Shown here: piece by piece, positions 41,855 to 51,395 of the stretch
Layout: the number at the start of each line of letters is the position of its first letter
Numbering within the stretch: the first letter of the stretch is position 1
Origin: SIG603 sp963589785
GTDB lineage: Bacteria; Bacillota; Clostridia; Oscillospirales; Acutalibacteraceae
Length of the DNA: 64,000 nt
NCBI GenBank assembly: GCA_963589785.1
Contig: CAVAMJ010000005.1
Location: 62,001-126,000 of the forward strand
Reading direction: 5' to 3'
The notes under the pieces: generated by a model
Databases searched by the model: none
Seen by the model: the letters and a program-made list of their open reading frames with translations, nothing else
Told to the model about the DNA's origin: nothing
Translations under genes and position numbers: made by a program

Positions 41855-42835
41855 ATGTTAAAAGTCGATAATCTGTCCACTTCTTATAAGCTGATCGATG
41901 GCGACGTTCATGTTTTGAACGATCTTAACTTTGAGATTAAAGATAATGAGATTTTCGGTATTGCGGGTGAGTCCGGATGCGGAAAAACAACATTGCTTAA
42001 AACCCTTTATGATATCATCGAATTCCCGCTTGAGATTGACAAGGGAAAGGTTATTCTCAGCGGCGAAAAGAATGGACAGCCATTTTCTTATGAGTCGGGA
42101 AACATTCACAAAACTTGGTGGAATAATATTTCTTATGTTCCTCAGGCCGCACAGAGTGTTCTTAACCCAATCGTAAGATTAAAGAAACAGTTCCTTGATT
42201 CTATTCCGGAGGAAGACCGCAAGAACGAGACTAAGGAGCAGACCCTTGCTCGAGTTGCAGAGTACCTCAAGGAGTTAAATCTTTCACCGGATATTTTGGA
42301 GTCATATCCTTTCCAGCTTTCCGGTGGTATGCGTCAGCGTGTTATCATTGCTCTCGCAACATTTATGAGCCCTAATGTTGTTCTTGCCGATGAGCCGACA
42401 ACAGCACTGGATGTTGTCGTTCAGAAAGGTATTCTTCTCATGCTTATGAAGCTTCAGAAGAGACTTAAGAACACAATGGTTATTGTTAGCCATGATATGG
42501 GCGTTCACTATCAGATTACAGACCGTATGGCTATCATGTATTCAGGTAGTGTTATTGAGCTCGGACCTACTGAATCAATCTTTGAAGATCCAATTCATCC
42601 GTACACTCAGATGCTCGTTAACTCTCTGCCAAGAGTTGGTGACAAGAGCCAGAAGGTTGGTATTCCGGGTCGTCCGCCGGCACTTAAGAATCCTCCTCCG
42701 GGATGCCGTTTTGCCGCACGTTGCCCGTATGCTACTGACAAGTGCCGTTCAGAGGTTCCAGAGTTCCGCGAGGTTAAGCCGGGACGCTTTGCAGCTTGCC
42801 ATTTATTAAATGAGGGGGTGGAGAAGAATGGCTAA
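41855..42835 (+). CDS. oppD: Peptide ABC ATPase, OppD/DppD type
   Basis: This 326-residue ATPase has Walker A GESGCGKTT, signature LSGGMRQRV and Walker B VVLADEPTTALD. The C-terminal oligopeptide domain has C-x-F-A-A-R-C-P-Y-A...C, whose cysteines hold an iron-sulfur cluster in related DppD proteins. It begins six bases after oppC. Confidence 0.94.
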   Translation: MLKVDNLSTSYKLIDGDVHVLNDLNFEIKDNEIFGIAGESGCGKTTLLKTLYDIIEFPLEIDKGKVILSGEKNGQPFSYESGNIHKTWWNNISYVPQAAQSVLNPIVRLKKQFLDSIPEEDRKNETKEQTLARVAEYLKELNLSPDILESYPFQLSGGMRQRVIIALATFMSPNVVLADEPTTALDVVVQKGILLMLMKLQKRLKNTMVIVSHDMGVHYQITDRMAIMYSGSVIELGPTESIFEDPIHPYTQMLVNSLPRVGDKSQKVGIPGRPPALKNPPPGCRFAARCPYATDKCRSEVPEFREVKPGRFAACHLLNEGVEKNG

Positions 42836-43811
42836 AAATTTGCTTGAAATCAAAGGCGTAAGCAAGATTTTCCGTGTTGGCGGTATGCTTCGTGGTAAAA
42901 AGCTTGTTGCAGTTGATGATGTCACACTCTCCATCGAGGCTGATAAGCCCGTTATCCTCTCCGTTGTTGGTGAGTCAGGTTGCGGTAAGTCAACACTTTG
43001 TAAGATGGTTCTTCGTCTTCACAATCCCGATATCGGTGATATTGTGCTCGACGGAAAGTCCTATCTTGATAAGAAAAGCTACAATCCTAAGCAGTTTAAG
43101 CTTGATGTACAGCCAATTTTCCAGAACCCTTATGAGTCTTTCTCGGCTCGTAAAGCTGTTGATACATATCTTTTCAACACAGCACTTCGTCTTGGCATAG
43201 CTAAGAACAAGAAGGAAGCTACCGAAATTGTCGATGAGGCACTTAAGAGCGTAGGTCTTTCACTCGCTGTTGTTAAGGGTAAGTATCCGACGCAGTTCTC
43301 CGGTGGTGAGCTTCAGAGAGTTTCAATTGCACGTGCTCTTATCACACGTCCTAAGCTTATCATTGCCGATGAGCCTGTTGCAGCTATCGATGCTTCGATG
43401 AAGATGAACATCGTTAACCTCTTTAAGGAAATTAAAGATAAGTACAACGTTTCGTTCATTTACATCACCCATGACCTTTCTACTGCATACTACGTATCCG
43501 ATTATATTGCAACTCTTTATCGTGGCTGCTTAATCGAATATGGTCCTGCTAAGGAAATCATGGATAACCCTGCTCATCCTTACACAGAGCTCCTCATGAC
43601 GAGTGTTCCGCGTATCGGTGATAAGTGGATTGACAATGAAATGGCTTTGCCTGATATGGAGTCTAAGGAATATTCAATCTCCTATTGCAAGTTTGCTCCT
43701 CGTTGCCCTTATGCAACAGACGAATGCAGACAGACAAGACCAGGCGAAACATTCATTAATGAGGGAAGAAAGGTTATGTGCCATCATCCGCTCATTAAAG
43801 TCGAAAAGTAA
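42828..43811 (+). CDS. oppF: Peptide ABC ATPase, OppF/DppF type
   Basis: This 327-residue ATPase has Walker A GESGCGKST, signature FSGGELQRVS and Walker B LIIADEPVAAID. It also has the C-terminal CKFAPRCPYATDEC cysteines. ATG 42828 follows GTGGAGAAGA and overlaps oppD by eight bases. Confidence 0.94.
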   Translation: MAKNLLEIKGVSKIFRVGGMLRGKKLVAVDDVTLSIEADKPVILSVVGESGCGKSTLCKMVLRLHNPDIGDIVLDGKSYLDKKSYNPKQFKLDVQPIFQNPYESFSARKAVDTYLFNTALRLGIAKNKKEATEIVDEALKSVGLSLAVVKGKYPTQFSGGELQRVSIARALITRPKLIIADEPVAAIDASMKMNIVNLFKEIKDKYNVSFIYITHDLSTAYYVSDYIATLYRGCLIEYGPAKEIMDNPAHPYTELLMTSVPRIGDKWIDNEMALPDMESKEYSISYCKFAPRCPYATDECRQTRPGETFINEGRKVMCHHPLIKVEK

Positions 43812-43851
43812 AATAAGTTGACTTGAAGTTCATCTTTTAAGTCGCACTTCT

Positions 43852-43881
43852 ACCCGCTGTGAATTTCACGGCGGGTTTTTC
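43852..43881 (+). terminator. Terminator of the opp operon
   Basis: ACCCGC...GTGAA pairs with TTCAC...GCGGGT, followed by TTTTTCGTTT. Confidence 0.85.
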
Positions 43882-43980
43882 GTTTGTATTCAGAGATGTG
43901 AAATGTATAAATTATATCTATCTAAGTCCTATTTACTTTAATAAGAAAGAATGATAAATTATGTGTAAGGAGTGGTAAAA

Positions 43981-44778
43981 ATGAAAATAGCATTAGTGCA
44001 AATGTCAAACAGCGGAAGTATTGAAAAGAACCTAAATAAGAGTTTAGATTATATAATAGAGGCGTCAAAGAACGGTGCCGACTTAGTGTTGTTTCCTGAG
44101 GTGCAACTCACTGAGTTTTTCCCTCAGTATCGTGAGCAAAATGTCGATGCTTATAAGATTGAATTAAATTCTGAAATCGTGACTAAAATTCGAGAATGCT
44201 GTAAAGAGAATAATATTTATGCCGTGCCGAATATTTATTTGCTTGAGAATGAAAAAGCCTTTGATGCAAGTATTCTGATTGACAGAAAAGGAGAGATAAT
44301 CGGTACGCAGAAAATGGTGCATGTTGCTCAAGCTGACAAATTCTTTGAGCAAGATTATTACACTCCGTCAGATGATGGCTTTAAGGTGTTTGATACTGAA
44401 TTCGGAAAGATTGGAATAGTGGTTTGTTTTGACAGACATTATCCTGAGAGTATACGCACAGAAGCCTTAATGGGTGCGGATCTCATTTTAATTCCTACCG
44501 TTAACACTAAAGCCGAACCGTCAGAGATGTTCGAGTGGGAGCTCAGAGTACAAGCTTTTCATAACAGCGTTTTTGTCGCAATGTGCAACAGGGTAGGAAA
44601 AGAGGATGAAATGGACTTTTGCGGAGAATCTATAATCGTAAATCCTAACGGTGAAGTTGTCCTTAAAGCAAGCGATAAAGAGGAAATTCTATACGCTGAA
44701 GTCGATTTAAAAACCGCAAAAGAAATAAGAAATCAAAGACCATATACTAATTTAAGAAGAACAGAATTTTATCATTGA
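43981..44778 (+). CDS. Carbon-nitrogen hydrolase (nitrilase superfamily)
   Basis: This 265-residue amidase has the Glu-Lys-Cys triad E40 (LVLFPEVQL), K111 (GTQKMVH) and C149 (VVCFDRHYPES). The type is near N-carbamoylputrescine amidase or similar small amidases, but no polyamine genes are nearby. ATG 43981 has AAGGAG before it; a GTG at 43972 overlaps that site. Confidence 0.9.
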   Translation: MKIALVQMSNSGSIEKNLNKSLDYIIEASKNGADLVLFPEVQLTEFFPQYREQNVDAYKIELNSEIVTKIRECCKENNIYAVPNIYLLENEKAFDASILIDRKGEIIGTQKMVHVAQADKFFEQDYYTPSDDGFKVFDTEFGKIGIVVCFDRHYPESIRTEALMGADLILIPTVNTKAEPSEMFEWELRVQAFHNSVFVAMCNRVGKEDEMDFCGESIIVNPNGEVVLKASDKEEILYAEVDLKTAKEIRNQRPYTNLRRTEFYH

Positions 44779-44788
44779 GAAGAGAATA

Positions 44789-45130
44789 ATGAACATACAG
44801 ATTTTTGGAACTAAGAAGTGCAATGACACGAAAAAGGCAGAGCGATTTTTCAAGGAACGAGGAATAAAATATCAGTTTGTAGATATGAAAGAAAAGGGAA
44901 TGAGCAAGGGAGAGTTTAATTCGGTTGCCGAGAAAAACGGCGGATTTGAGAATTTAATTAACCCGAATGCAAAGGACAAAGAAACTCTCTTGCTTATAAA
45001 ATACCTTGCCGATGAATTTAAGCTTGAGAAGCTGCTTGAAAATCAACAGCTAATTAAAACTCCGATTGTGAGAAACGGCAAGCAGTCGACGGTTGGTTAT
45101 CAGCCCGATGTTTGGAAAACATGGAATTAA
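44789..45130 (+). CDS. ArsC/Spx-family protein
   Basis: This 113-residue thioredoxin-like protein has a single active-site cysteine C11 (GTKKCNDTKKAE) and the C-terminal ArsC-type IKTPIVRNGK loop. It follows the amidase by 10 bases and likely shares its transcript. Arsenate reduction is possible but unproven; many clostridial members of this group (YffB-like) have other, unknown roles. Confidence 0.85.
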   Translation: MNIQIFGTKKCNDTKKAERFFKERGIKYQFVDMKEKGMSKGEFNSVAEKNGGFENLINPNAKDKETLLLIKYLADEFKLEKLLENQQLIKTPIVRNGKQSTVGYQPDVWKTWN

Positions 45131-45161
45131 TAAAGTAAAAGAGAATGAATAGGAGGTATAT

Positions 45162-47114
45162 ATGAATAAATTAGAAGACAGATATCTTGAGCGACTTTCA
45201 CAGCTCTATCCTACAATAGCTAAGGCATCAACAGAGATTATCAATTTTCAGGCAATTTTGAATCTGCCAAAGGGAACTGAGCATTTTTTGACTGATATTC
45301 ACGGCGAATATGAGGCTTTTGCTCATGTGCTCAAAAATGGTTCAGGTTCGGTTAAGAGAAAAATAGAAGAGGTTTTCGGAAATACTCTCAGCAACAGAGA
45401 CAAGCGCATGCTTGCAACTCTGATCTACTATCCAAAGGAAAAAATGGATCAGATAAAAAAGACCGAACAGAACATGGAGGACTGGTACAAGATTACGCTT
45501 TACCGCCTTATCGAGGTCTGTAAGAGTACCGCAAGCAAATACACAAGGGCAAAGGTTAGAAGAGCACTGCCGGATGACTTTGCCTATGTCATAGAGGAAT
45601 TAATTACTGTTCGTTCAGACCAAATCGATAAGGAATCGTACTATAATTCTATTATCAAAACGATTATTGATATTGGCAGAGCAGAGAGATTTATCATAGC
45701 GCTTAGCGAATTAATTCAAAGGCTTATTATTGATCACTTACATATCGTCGGAGATATTTATGACCGTGGACCCGGCCCGCATATCATAATGGATAAGCTT
45801 ATGGAATATCATTCTGTTGATATTCAGTGGGGAAACCATGATGTTTTGTGGATGGGTGCGGCGGCAGGTCAAAGAGGCTGTATTGCTAATGTTGTTCGCA
45901 ACTGCGCAAGATACGGAAATCTTGATATTCTCGAAGACGGCTACGGAATCAATCTGTTACCGCTTGCTACATTTGCACTCAATACATATGGGGATGATCC
46001 TTGCGAGCGTTTCCGTTTAAAGGCTAATCTTAACAGAAGTGTGAAAGAACTTGAAATGGATGTCAAAATGCATAAAGCAATTGCAATAATCCAGTTTAAG
46101 GTGGAGGGTCAAATTATTAAAAATAACCCCGAGTATCATCTTGAGAACAGAAATCTTTTGCATCATATAGATTACGAAAAGGGTACTATCGAGCTTGAGG
46201 GAAAGACCTATGAGCTTCTTGATAAGAATTTCCCAACAATTGACCCACAAAATCCTTATGCTCTGACAGATGAGGAAGAGGACGTCATGAAGCGTCTTGA
46301 GCAAGCCTTTTTGAACTGCGAGAAATTACAGCGCCATATGGTATTTTTGCTCAACAAGGGCGGTCTATATAAGGTCTATAACAACAATCTGCTTTATCAC
46401 GGATGCGTTCCACTCGAAGAGGACGGCTCATTAAAAGAAGTCAAATTCTACGGCAAAACCTACAAGGGTAAGGCTTGGTATGAATTTCTTGAGAGTTATG
46501 TCCGCAAGGGATTTTATGCAGTAGACGAAGAGGAGAAAGAGCGCGGCAAGGATATCATGTGGTATATCTGGCTAAATGAAAATTCTCCGCTTTACGGCAA
46601 GAATAAAATGTCTACTTTTGAGAGACTTTTTATTGAGGATAAAGCAACTCACGAGGAAGTTAAAAATCCATATTACCGTTATCTTGAGAATGAAGAGGTT
46701 GTTGACTCAATTCTGAAGGAATTTGGCTTGGAGGGCGATGACATACATATCATTAACGGCCATGTTCCAGTAAAGGTTAAAAAGGGAGAAAGTCCGATTA
46801 AATGCGGCGGCAAGGTCTTGGTAATAGACGGAGGCTTCTCAAAGGCATATCAGTCTCAGACAGGTATAGCAGGATATACGCTTGTCTATAATTCTTATGA
46901 AATCATGCTAGTAGCTCATGAGCCCTTTGAATCGGCAGAAGCGGCAATTTTAAAGGAAACGGATATACATTCCGTGCGTACGGTTGTAGAAAGAGTAGTC
47001 AAGCGCAGAATGGTTGCAGACACCGATTACGGTAAGCACATCAAGGAGCAGATTGACGATTTAATGATTTTGCTCGAGGCTTACAGAAGCGGTAAAATTT
47101 CACAGAAATTATAA
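45162..47114 (+). CDS. fbp: Fructose-1,6-bisphosphatase class III
   Basis: This 650-residue enzyme of gluconeogenesis converts fructose-1,6-bisphosphate to fructose-6-phosphate. It has metallophosphoesterase motifs DIHGEYEAF, GDIYDRGPGP and WGNHDVLWMGA, and a C-terminal second lobe (VIDGGFSKAYQ). Length is the family's usual. AGGAGGTATAT before the ATG. With pckA in the same window it supports active gluconeogenesis. Confidence 0.96.
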   Translation: MNKLEDRYLERLSQLYPTIAKASTEIINFQAILNLPKGTEHFLTDIHGEYEAFAHVLKNGSGSVKRKIEEVFGNTLSNRDKRMLATLIYYPKEKMDQIKKTEQNMEDWYKITLYRLIEVCKSTASKYTRAKVRRALPDDFAYVIEELITVRSDQIDKESYYNSIIKTIIDIGRAERFIIALSELIQRLIIDHLHIVGDIYDRGPGPHIIMDKLMEYHSVDIQWGNHDVLWMGAAAGQRGCIANVVRNCARYGNLDILEDGYGINLLPLATFALNTYGDDPCERFRLKANLNRSVKELEMDVKMHKAIAIIQFKVEGQIIKNNPEYHLENRNLLHHIDYEKGTIELEGKTYELLDKNFPTIDPQNPYALTDEEEDVMKRLEQAFLNCEKLQRHMVFLLNKGGLYKVYNNNLLYHGCVPLEEDGSLKEVKFYGKTYKGKAWYEFLESYVRKGFYAVDEEEKERGKDIMWYIWLNENSPLYGKNKMSTFERLFIEDKATHEEVKNPYYRYLENEEVVDSILKEFGLEGDDIHIINGHVPVKVKKGESPIKCGGKVLVIDGGFSKAYQSQTGIAGYTLVYNSYEIMLVAHEPFESAEAAILKETDIHSVRTVVERVVKRRMVADTDYGKHIKEQIDDLMILLEAYRSGKISQKL

Positions 47115-47123
47115 TAGAAAAAG

Positions 47124-47149
47124 GGTCGCCAAACGGCGACCTTATTTTT
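47124..47149. terminator. Bidirectional terminator between fbp and the LysR gene
   Basis: GGTCGCC and GGCGACC form a perfect 7-bp stem around AAAC with T runs on both strands. It overlaps the last bases of the minus-strand gene. Confidence 0.85.
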
Positions 47150-48032
47150 CTGCCTGAATGTTTTTTGCAGCGTTTATAAATAAAGTGATTGCTTCAGAGG
47201 GATTGTTTGGATAGAGAAATCCGTAGCCTGTTTGAAAATCCCAGTTAATAGGCTTTGAAATCAAAGTGGGATGAACATCCTCCCAGTGCTTGTATGTGAG
47301 TATATTAGCACCGATTTTCTCGTATCTTGACAGCACATCTATATCATAATGAGGCAAATCAACTAATTTAATTTGTGGGTGATTTTCAATTAAATAATCT
47401 CTGACTTCATCAATATTTGAAGATAAACCACGTTGTAAAATATGTAAAGTTTCTCCGTGCAAATCTTCCGGGGCTAAAATTTCCTTTTTTGCAAGCGGAC
47501 TTTTGAGAGGAACAGCAATCATCACTTTGTTCGTTTCGAGCGCAATGCGATTATATTCACCGCTATTCTGGTCCTTAATAATATTAGTGCATATAATGTC
47601 TATTTTTTCTCCGAGATGCTTTCGGATTTCAAAGTAATTTTCAAGAGAATCGCTGAACGGTACAATTTCAAGATTTAAGTCAGGATAGTTTGGATGAATT
47701 TTTCTCCAGTATTCTATTGCCAATTTAGCCGGACGCATGATTGACGAGCCGACACGAATGGTCGAGCGAGTGCTGTCGGTTTTCCGAACCCTTTTAAGCA
47801 AGTTGTTTGAGCGTTCTATCATGTCCTTTGCTTCAAAATATATGAGTTTTCCAGCTTCGGTAAGCTCTACGCCGTGGCTTGTTCGATTGAATAACTTGAC
47901 CTCAAGGTGCTCCTCGAGATTGTTTATTTGCTTCATTACCGCATTTGGAGAGATATACAGCTTTTCAGCCGCTTTAGAGAAACTGCCTAAATCTGCCACT
48001 GTTACAAATATATCAAGATAATGATTGTACAT
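47142..48032 (-). CDS. LysR family transcriptional regulator
   Basis: This 296-residue regulator has its helix-turn-helix at residues 1-60 (FSKAAEKLYISPNAVMKQINNLEEHLEV) and an effector domain after. ATG 48032 has AAGGGGTGG before it; the longer frame upstream adds 13 unlikely residues. It diverges from the MFS gene and probably controls it. Confidence 0.9.
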   Translation of the reverse strand: MYNHYLDIFVTVADLGSFSKAAEKLYISPNAVMKQINNLEEHLEVKLFNRTSHGVELTEAGKLIYFEAKDMIERSNNLLKRVRKTDSTRSTIRVGSSIMRPAKLAIEYWRKIHPNYPDLNLEIVPFSDSLENYFEIRKHLGEKIDIICTNIIKDQNSGEYNRIALETNKVMIAVPLKSPLAKKEILAPEDLHGETLHILQRGLSSNIDEVRDYLIENHPQIKLVDLPHYDIDVLSRYEKIGANILTYKHWEDVHPTLISKPINWDFQTGYGFLYPNNPSEAITLFINAAKNIQAEK

Positions 48033-48107
48033 TAAATCCACCCCTTGCTTGAACCTTTTGGTTAATGCCATTTTAGCATATCGAGAATTCTGTTACAAGC
48101 GGCTTCA

Positions 48108-48133
48108 TGATATTATCTAATCAGAAAATATCA
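48108..48133. promoter_or_regulatory. Probable LysR-type operator between regulator and MFS gene
   Basis: TGATATT and AATATCA are exact inverted copies 12 bases apart, placed about 20 bases before the MFS ATG in the divergent gap, as expected for a LysR binding site (T-N11-A class, slightly long). Confidence 0.5.
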
Positions 48134-48154
48134 CGAAAGGTAATGGTGTAGATT

Positions 48155-49354
48155 ATGGAAAAAGCTAAAGAAAACTCGAGGCTTTGGAACAAGGATTATA
48201 TATTACTGCTGATTTGTTGTTTAAGTGCGGCTGTTACGAATAGTTTCTTTATCTCTGTTTTTCCTGTTTATGTGATTGACAGAGGAGGGGACACCGCCAC
48301 AATAGGAACAATGGCTACAGGACTTGTTATCGCAAGTATGATAACAAGAGTAGTATTCGGTAATCTTCAGGACAAATTCGGCAGAAGAACAATAATGCTT
48401 ATCGGAGCGATTCTTTACACTTTAAATACAGCGGCTTATATCTTCCTTAAAGATATAACGGCATTATATGTTCTTCGCTTCTTGAACGGCATCACACAGG
48501 GAATATATTTCGGTGCTGCAGGTACATTTGTATCGGATCTTGTTCCTGAAGATAAGTTAGTCGAAGGCATAGGCTATTTTTCGCTTATGGGAACAGCAAC
48601 GCTCTTTTTTGTGCCTACAATCGGTTCTTTGCTTTATAATTCAGTAGGTGCACTTTCGATATTTATTATCATTACAATAACTGCCGCTATAGGCATTTTT
48701 AGCGGACTGATGATTTCACCGCATAAAAGCAAGGTTAGAAATGAAAGAAAAGAAGGGAGGGCTTCCGAGAGTAAACAATCTTTGATAAGCACATTATTAG
48801 AGCCTAAGGTTTTTATTCCGTCGCTGTTTTGGCTGATTTCTTCGTTTGCATATGCGTCGGTAACCAACTTCCTCACTCCTTATGGAAAGGAAATAGGCAT
48901 TACTGCGATAAGTGTCTGGTTTACCTTTGAGTCTATAATGTCGATGATTGCGAAAGCTTCGGTCGGAAAATTAACAAAGATTATAAATCCCTCGAAAATC
49001 CTTGTGTTTTCTTGTTTTATCGTCACTATTTCATTTGTGTTCTTATCAACTGCACAAAATACCATATTTGTAATTATCTCCGGTGCGTTGTTTGGCATAG
49101 GCTACGGTATATTACCGCCGATACTTAATTCTGCTGTATTTAAGCTTGTACCGCCTGAAAGAAAGGGCGTGGCAAGCGCAACATATAATCTGTTTGCGGA
49201 TTTCGGAAGCGGAACAGGCGGTCTTGTTTGGGGATTTGTGGCAGGTGCTGTTGATTACAGATTAATGTTCCTAGCGGCAGGTGCGGTGATGATGTTAGCG
49301 TTAATATTGAACTTAACAAAGCTAAGACCAAAGTATGTTAGAGGCGAAATATAG
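48155..49354 (+). CDS. Major facilitator superfamily transporter
   Basis: This 399-residue protein has 12 predicted helices and the MFS loop 2-3 motif GNLQDKFGRRTIML. A basic central loop lies near residue 195. It looks like the drug or metabolite efflux type (MDR-like 'YfmO/YcxA' class), but substrate is unknown. It is regulated, by inference, by the divergent LysR gene. Confidence 0.9.
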   Translation: MEKAKENSRLWNKDYILLLICCLSAAVTNSFFISVFPVYVIDRGGDTATIGTMATGLVIASMITRVVFGNLQDKFGRRTIMLIGAILYTLNTAAYIFLKDITALYVLRFLNGITQGIYFGAAGTFVSDLVPEDKLVEGIGYFSLMGTATLFFVPTIGSLLYNSVGALSIFIIITITAAIGIFSGLMISPHKSKVRNERKEGRASESKQSLISTLLEPKVFIPSLFWLISSFAYASVTNFLTPYGKEIGITAISVWFTFESIMSMIAKASVGKLTKIINPSKILVFSCFIVTISFVFLSTAQNTIFVIISGALFGIGYGILPPILNSAVFKLVPPERKGVASATYNLFADFGSGTGGLVWGFVAGAVDYRLMFLAAGAVMMLALILNLTKLRPKYVRGEI

Positions 49355-49360
49355 AAAAAT

Positions 49361-49390
49361 GAGCACCCGATTTACGGGTGCTCTCTGTTG
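49361..49390. terminator. Bidirectional terminator
   Basis: GAGCACCCG and CGGGTGCTC form a nine-pair stem between the MFS gene and the converging dehydrogenase gene. Confidence 0.75.
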
Positions 49391-49413
49391 TTAAGTTAAA
49401 TTATTAGTTTAAC

Positions 49414-50442
49414 TTAGCAATATTTCTCCATTGAAGCCGAAAGATACTGAACCTCCTCGAGCTGATCACAGGTGACATATCCTGACGGAGCTTTAATGAG
49501 TGACGGAATACGGTTAACGATAGTAGCGCAAGTATGCTCAACTGTTGACGGCTTAACTACATGATACTCGACATTCGGCTCGCCTGTTAACCACCAATCG
49601 CACATATCACCGTCATCAGGGCCATAAACCTTACCGATAGTCTCTTCCTCAACGGTAATGCCTTCTTCAGTCTCGATAGTGACGACAGCTGACATTCCGA
49701 TGCAGCGACCTGCTTTGATTGAGTAGCCTAAGGTTTCACTGTACAAATCCTTGTCAATGATGTATGGAACGTGCTTCTGGTCAATTGATTTTACATGTAA
49801 ACCAAGCTTACTGCAAATTCCTTCGCTGGCATTCCAAGCATATGATGGCTCGAATACTTCAGGATGAGCGATTTTCTCCTCAAATTCCTCCGGAGTGAGG
49901 TCACAGCCGTGAGCCTTTGCGAGTGCAAGACCGTACTCATCTACATTGTAGCTATATGCACCCTTAATTTTTTTGATGCTGTCCATACCGGCAGCGGCAA
50001 GACCAACCATGTTAATCCAGAAAATATCCTGCATTCCTGAACCGGTCATTGTGCATCCATTTGCCTTAGCAATAGCATCGAGTTCATCTATCTGCTCCTT
50101 AGCGGTTGTGCATGGATAGATAGCTTCCTCACAAGTTGTGATGACGTTAATTCCTCTTGAAACGCACTTTTTAGCGTGAGAGTAAATATCGTTGATGAAG
50201 CTGAAAAGTGTAACGATAGCTACATCAGCTTTGCTCTCATCGAGAACCTTGTCGGCATCACTTGAGATGATAACGCCTGTCTTGAAGCCAAGCTCAGCAA
50301 AATCACCTACGTCCATTCCGACTACCGCTGGGTTAACATCGATTGCACCGACTACCTCAGCGCCGTGATTGTAAAGATATCTGATGATATACTTAGACAT
50401 TTTTCCGCAACCATACTGTACAACTCTAACTTTTCTGTCCAT
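49414..50442 (-). CDS. 2,4-diaminopentanoate dehydrogenase-like NAD(P) enzyme
   Basis: This 342-residue enzyme has a Rossmann start VRVVQYGCGKMSKYIIRYL and the dihydrodipicolinate-reductase-like fold of the Ord/DAPDH group, which acts on 2,4-diaminopentanoate in ornithine breakdown. No other ornithine pathway gene (oraS, ortA) is seen here, so the substrate may differ. ATG 50442 has AGGGAGG before it; the longer frame runs into the promoter at 50505-50535. Confidence 0.8.
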   Translation of the reverse strand: MDRKVRVVQYGCGKMSKYIIRYLYNHGAEVVGAIDVNPAVVGMDVGDFAELGFKTGVIISSDADKVLDESKADVAIVTLFSFINDIYSHAKKCVSRGINVITTCEEAIYPCTTAKEQIDELDAIAKANGCTMTGSGMQDIFWINMVGLAAAGMDSIKKIKGAYSYNVDEYGLALAKAHGCDLTPEEFEEKIAHPEVFEPSYAWNASEGICSKLGLHVKSIDQKHVPYIIDKDLYSETLGYSIKAGRCIGMSAVVTIETEEGITVEEETIGKVYGPDDGDMCDWWLTGEPNVEYHVVKPSTVEHTCATIVNRIPSLIKAPSGYVTCDQLEEVQYLSASMEKYC

Positions 50443-50504
50443 AATAAAATCCTCCCTATATGAACCTAACTGAACGCTTTTCGTTCGGTTTTCCTTATGT
50501 CTAA

Positions 50505-50535
50505 AGTATAAACCCTCACGCAAGTTCAGAGTCAA
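50505..50535 (-). promoter_or_regulatory. MerR-type promoter with 19-bp spacer
   Basis: On the minus strand: TTGACT (50530-50535), a 19-bp spacer and TATACT (50505-50510). Overlong 19-bp spacers are typical of MerR-family activated promoters. It overlaps the stop of the MerR gene and serves the dehydrogenase-like gene. A GAACG/CGTTC hairpin lies in its leader (about 50472-50485). Confidence 0.78.
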
Positions 50536-51383
50536 GAAGTTTGTGAAAAAATTATCGGAACTTGTAGCCTTAGGAACATATTCCTTTTGCTGTCGTCAAA
50601 GACATTAAATTCTGTCATTTCTTCGCAGATATAATCGCCTGCAATGGCATAACCCATTTTCTTGCAAAAATCTAAAAGCTCATTACCATACTCGATCTCT
50701 TTATCATAATCATCAAGATAAATACAAGCGTACATTCCGCTGTCGACAATCGAGATTTCTCCGGGGTGCTCAAGAATTCGCTTGTCGGAAAATATGAAAG
50801 CCTTGTCAGCGATATAATTTCTATTCTGGTAGTCCTCTTTTTTGATTGATGTGCCGAGATTATAGGAATGAACTTGAGTGATACCAACTGAATATAGCTT
50901 TTTTCTAAGAGTCATTACTATTTCTTCATAGCAGTTGCGGTCGTAATCATAGAAATTAACATCACAGGGGACAGACCAAATGTATCTTCGGTCAATATAT
51001 TCGAGAGATATTGTACCTGTGGTTGGGGATTTTCGGTAGCGTTCAATTTGAGCGATTGTTCTTTCGACAGCATCGTGTTGTTCCTTTAGCTTGCGCATTT
51101 GTTCATGAAGCTGTTCGTTTTTCTGTGCCAAAATGCTCTCAATGAGTGTGACGTCTTCTTTTTCGAGAACATTTTTGATTTCTACAAGACTCATGCCCAG
51201 TTCCTTCATGTAAATAATAATATCGAGCCTTGCTGTTTGCTGGAGCGTATAGTAGCGGTAGCCGGTTTCTTCATCAGTGTAGGCTGGCTTTAATATACCT
51301 TTCTTGTCGTAAAGTCTCAGTGTGGGTATGCTGATACCGTTAATCTCTGCCATTTTACCGATAGAAAGTAGTGAATTATCCAT
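50532..51383 (-). CDS. MerR family regulator with GyrI-like effector domain
   Basis: This 283-residue protein has an N-terminal MerR domain (IGKMAEINGISIPTLRLYDKKGILKPAYTDEETGYRYY), a coiled-coil at about residues 78-115, and a BmrR/GyrI-like C-terminal domain for small ligands. GAGGTGATTT before the ATG. Its own 3' end holds the -35 of the downstream gene, so regulator and target are directly coupled. Ligand unknown. Confidence 0.88.
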   Translation of the reverse strand: MDNSLLSIGKMAEINGISIPTLRLYDKKGILKPAYTDEETGYRYYTLQQTARLDIIIYMKELGMSLVEIKNVLEKEDVTLIESILAQKNEQLHEQMRKLKEQHDAVERTIAQIERYRKSPTTGTISLEYIDRRYIWSVPCDVNFYDYDRNCYEEIVMTLRKKLYSVGITQVHSYNLGTSIKKEDYQNRNYIADKAFIFSDKRILEHPGEISIVDSGMYACIYLDDYDKEIEYGNELLDFCKKMGYAIAGDYICEEMTEFNVFDDSKRNMFLRLQVPIIFSQTS

Positions 51384-51395
51384 AAAATCACCTCA

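Noticed and set aside
49414..50535. The full-length frame of the dehydrogenase gene starting at 50535
   Set aside because: The first 31 codons lie over the MerR-type promoter and its leader; a strong ribosome site precedes ATG 50442.
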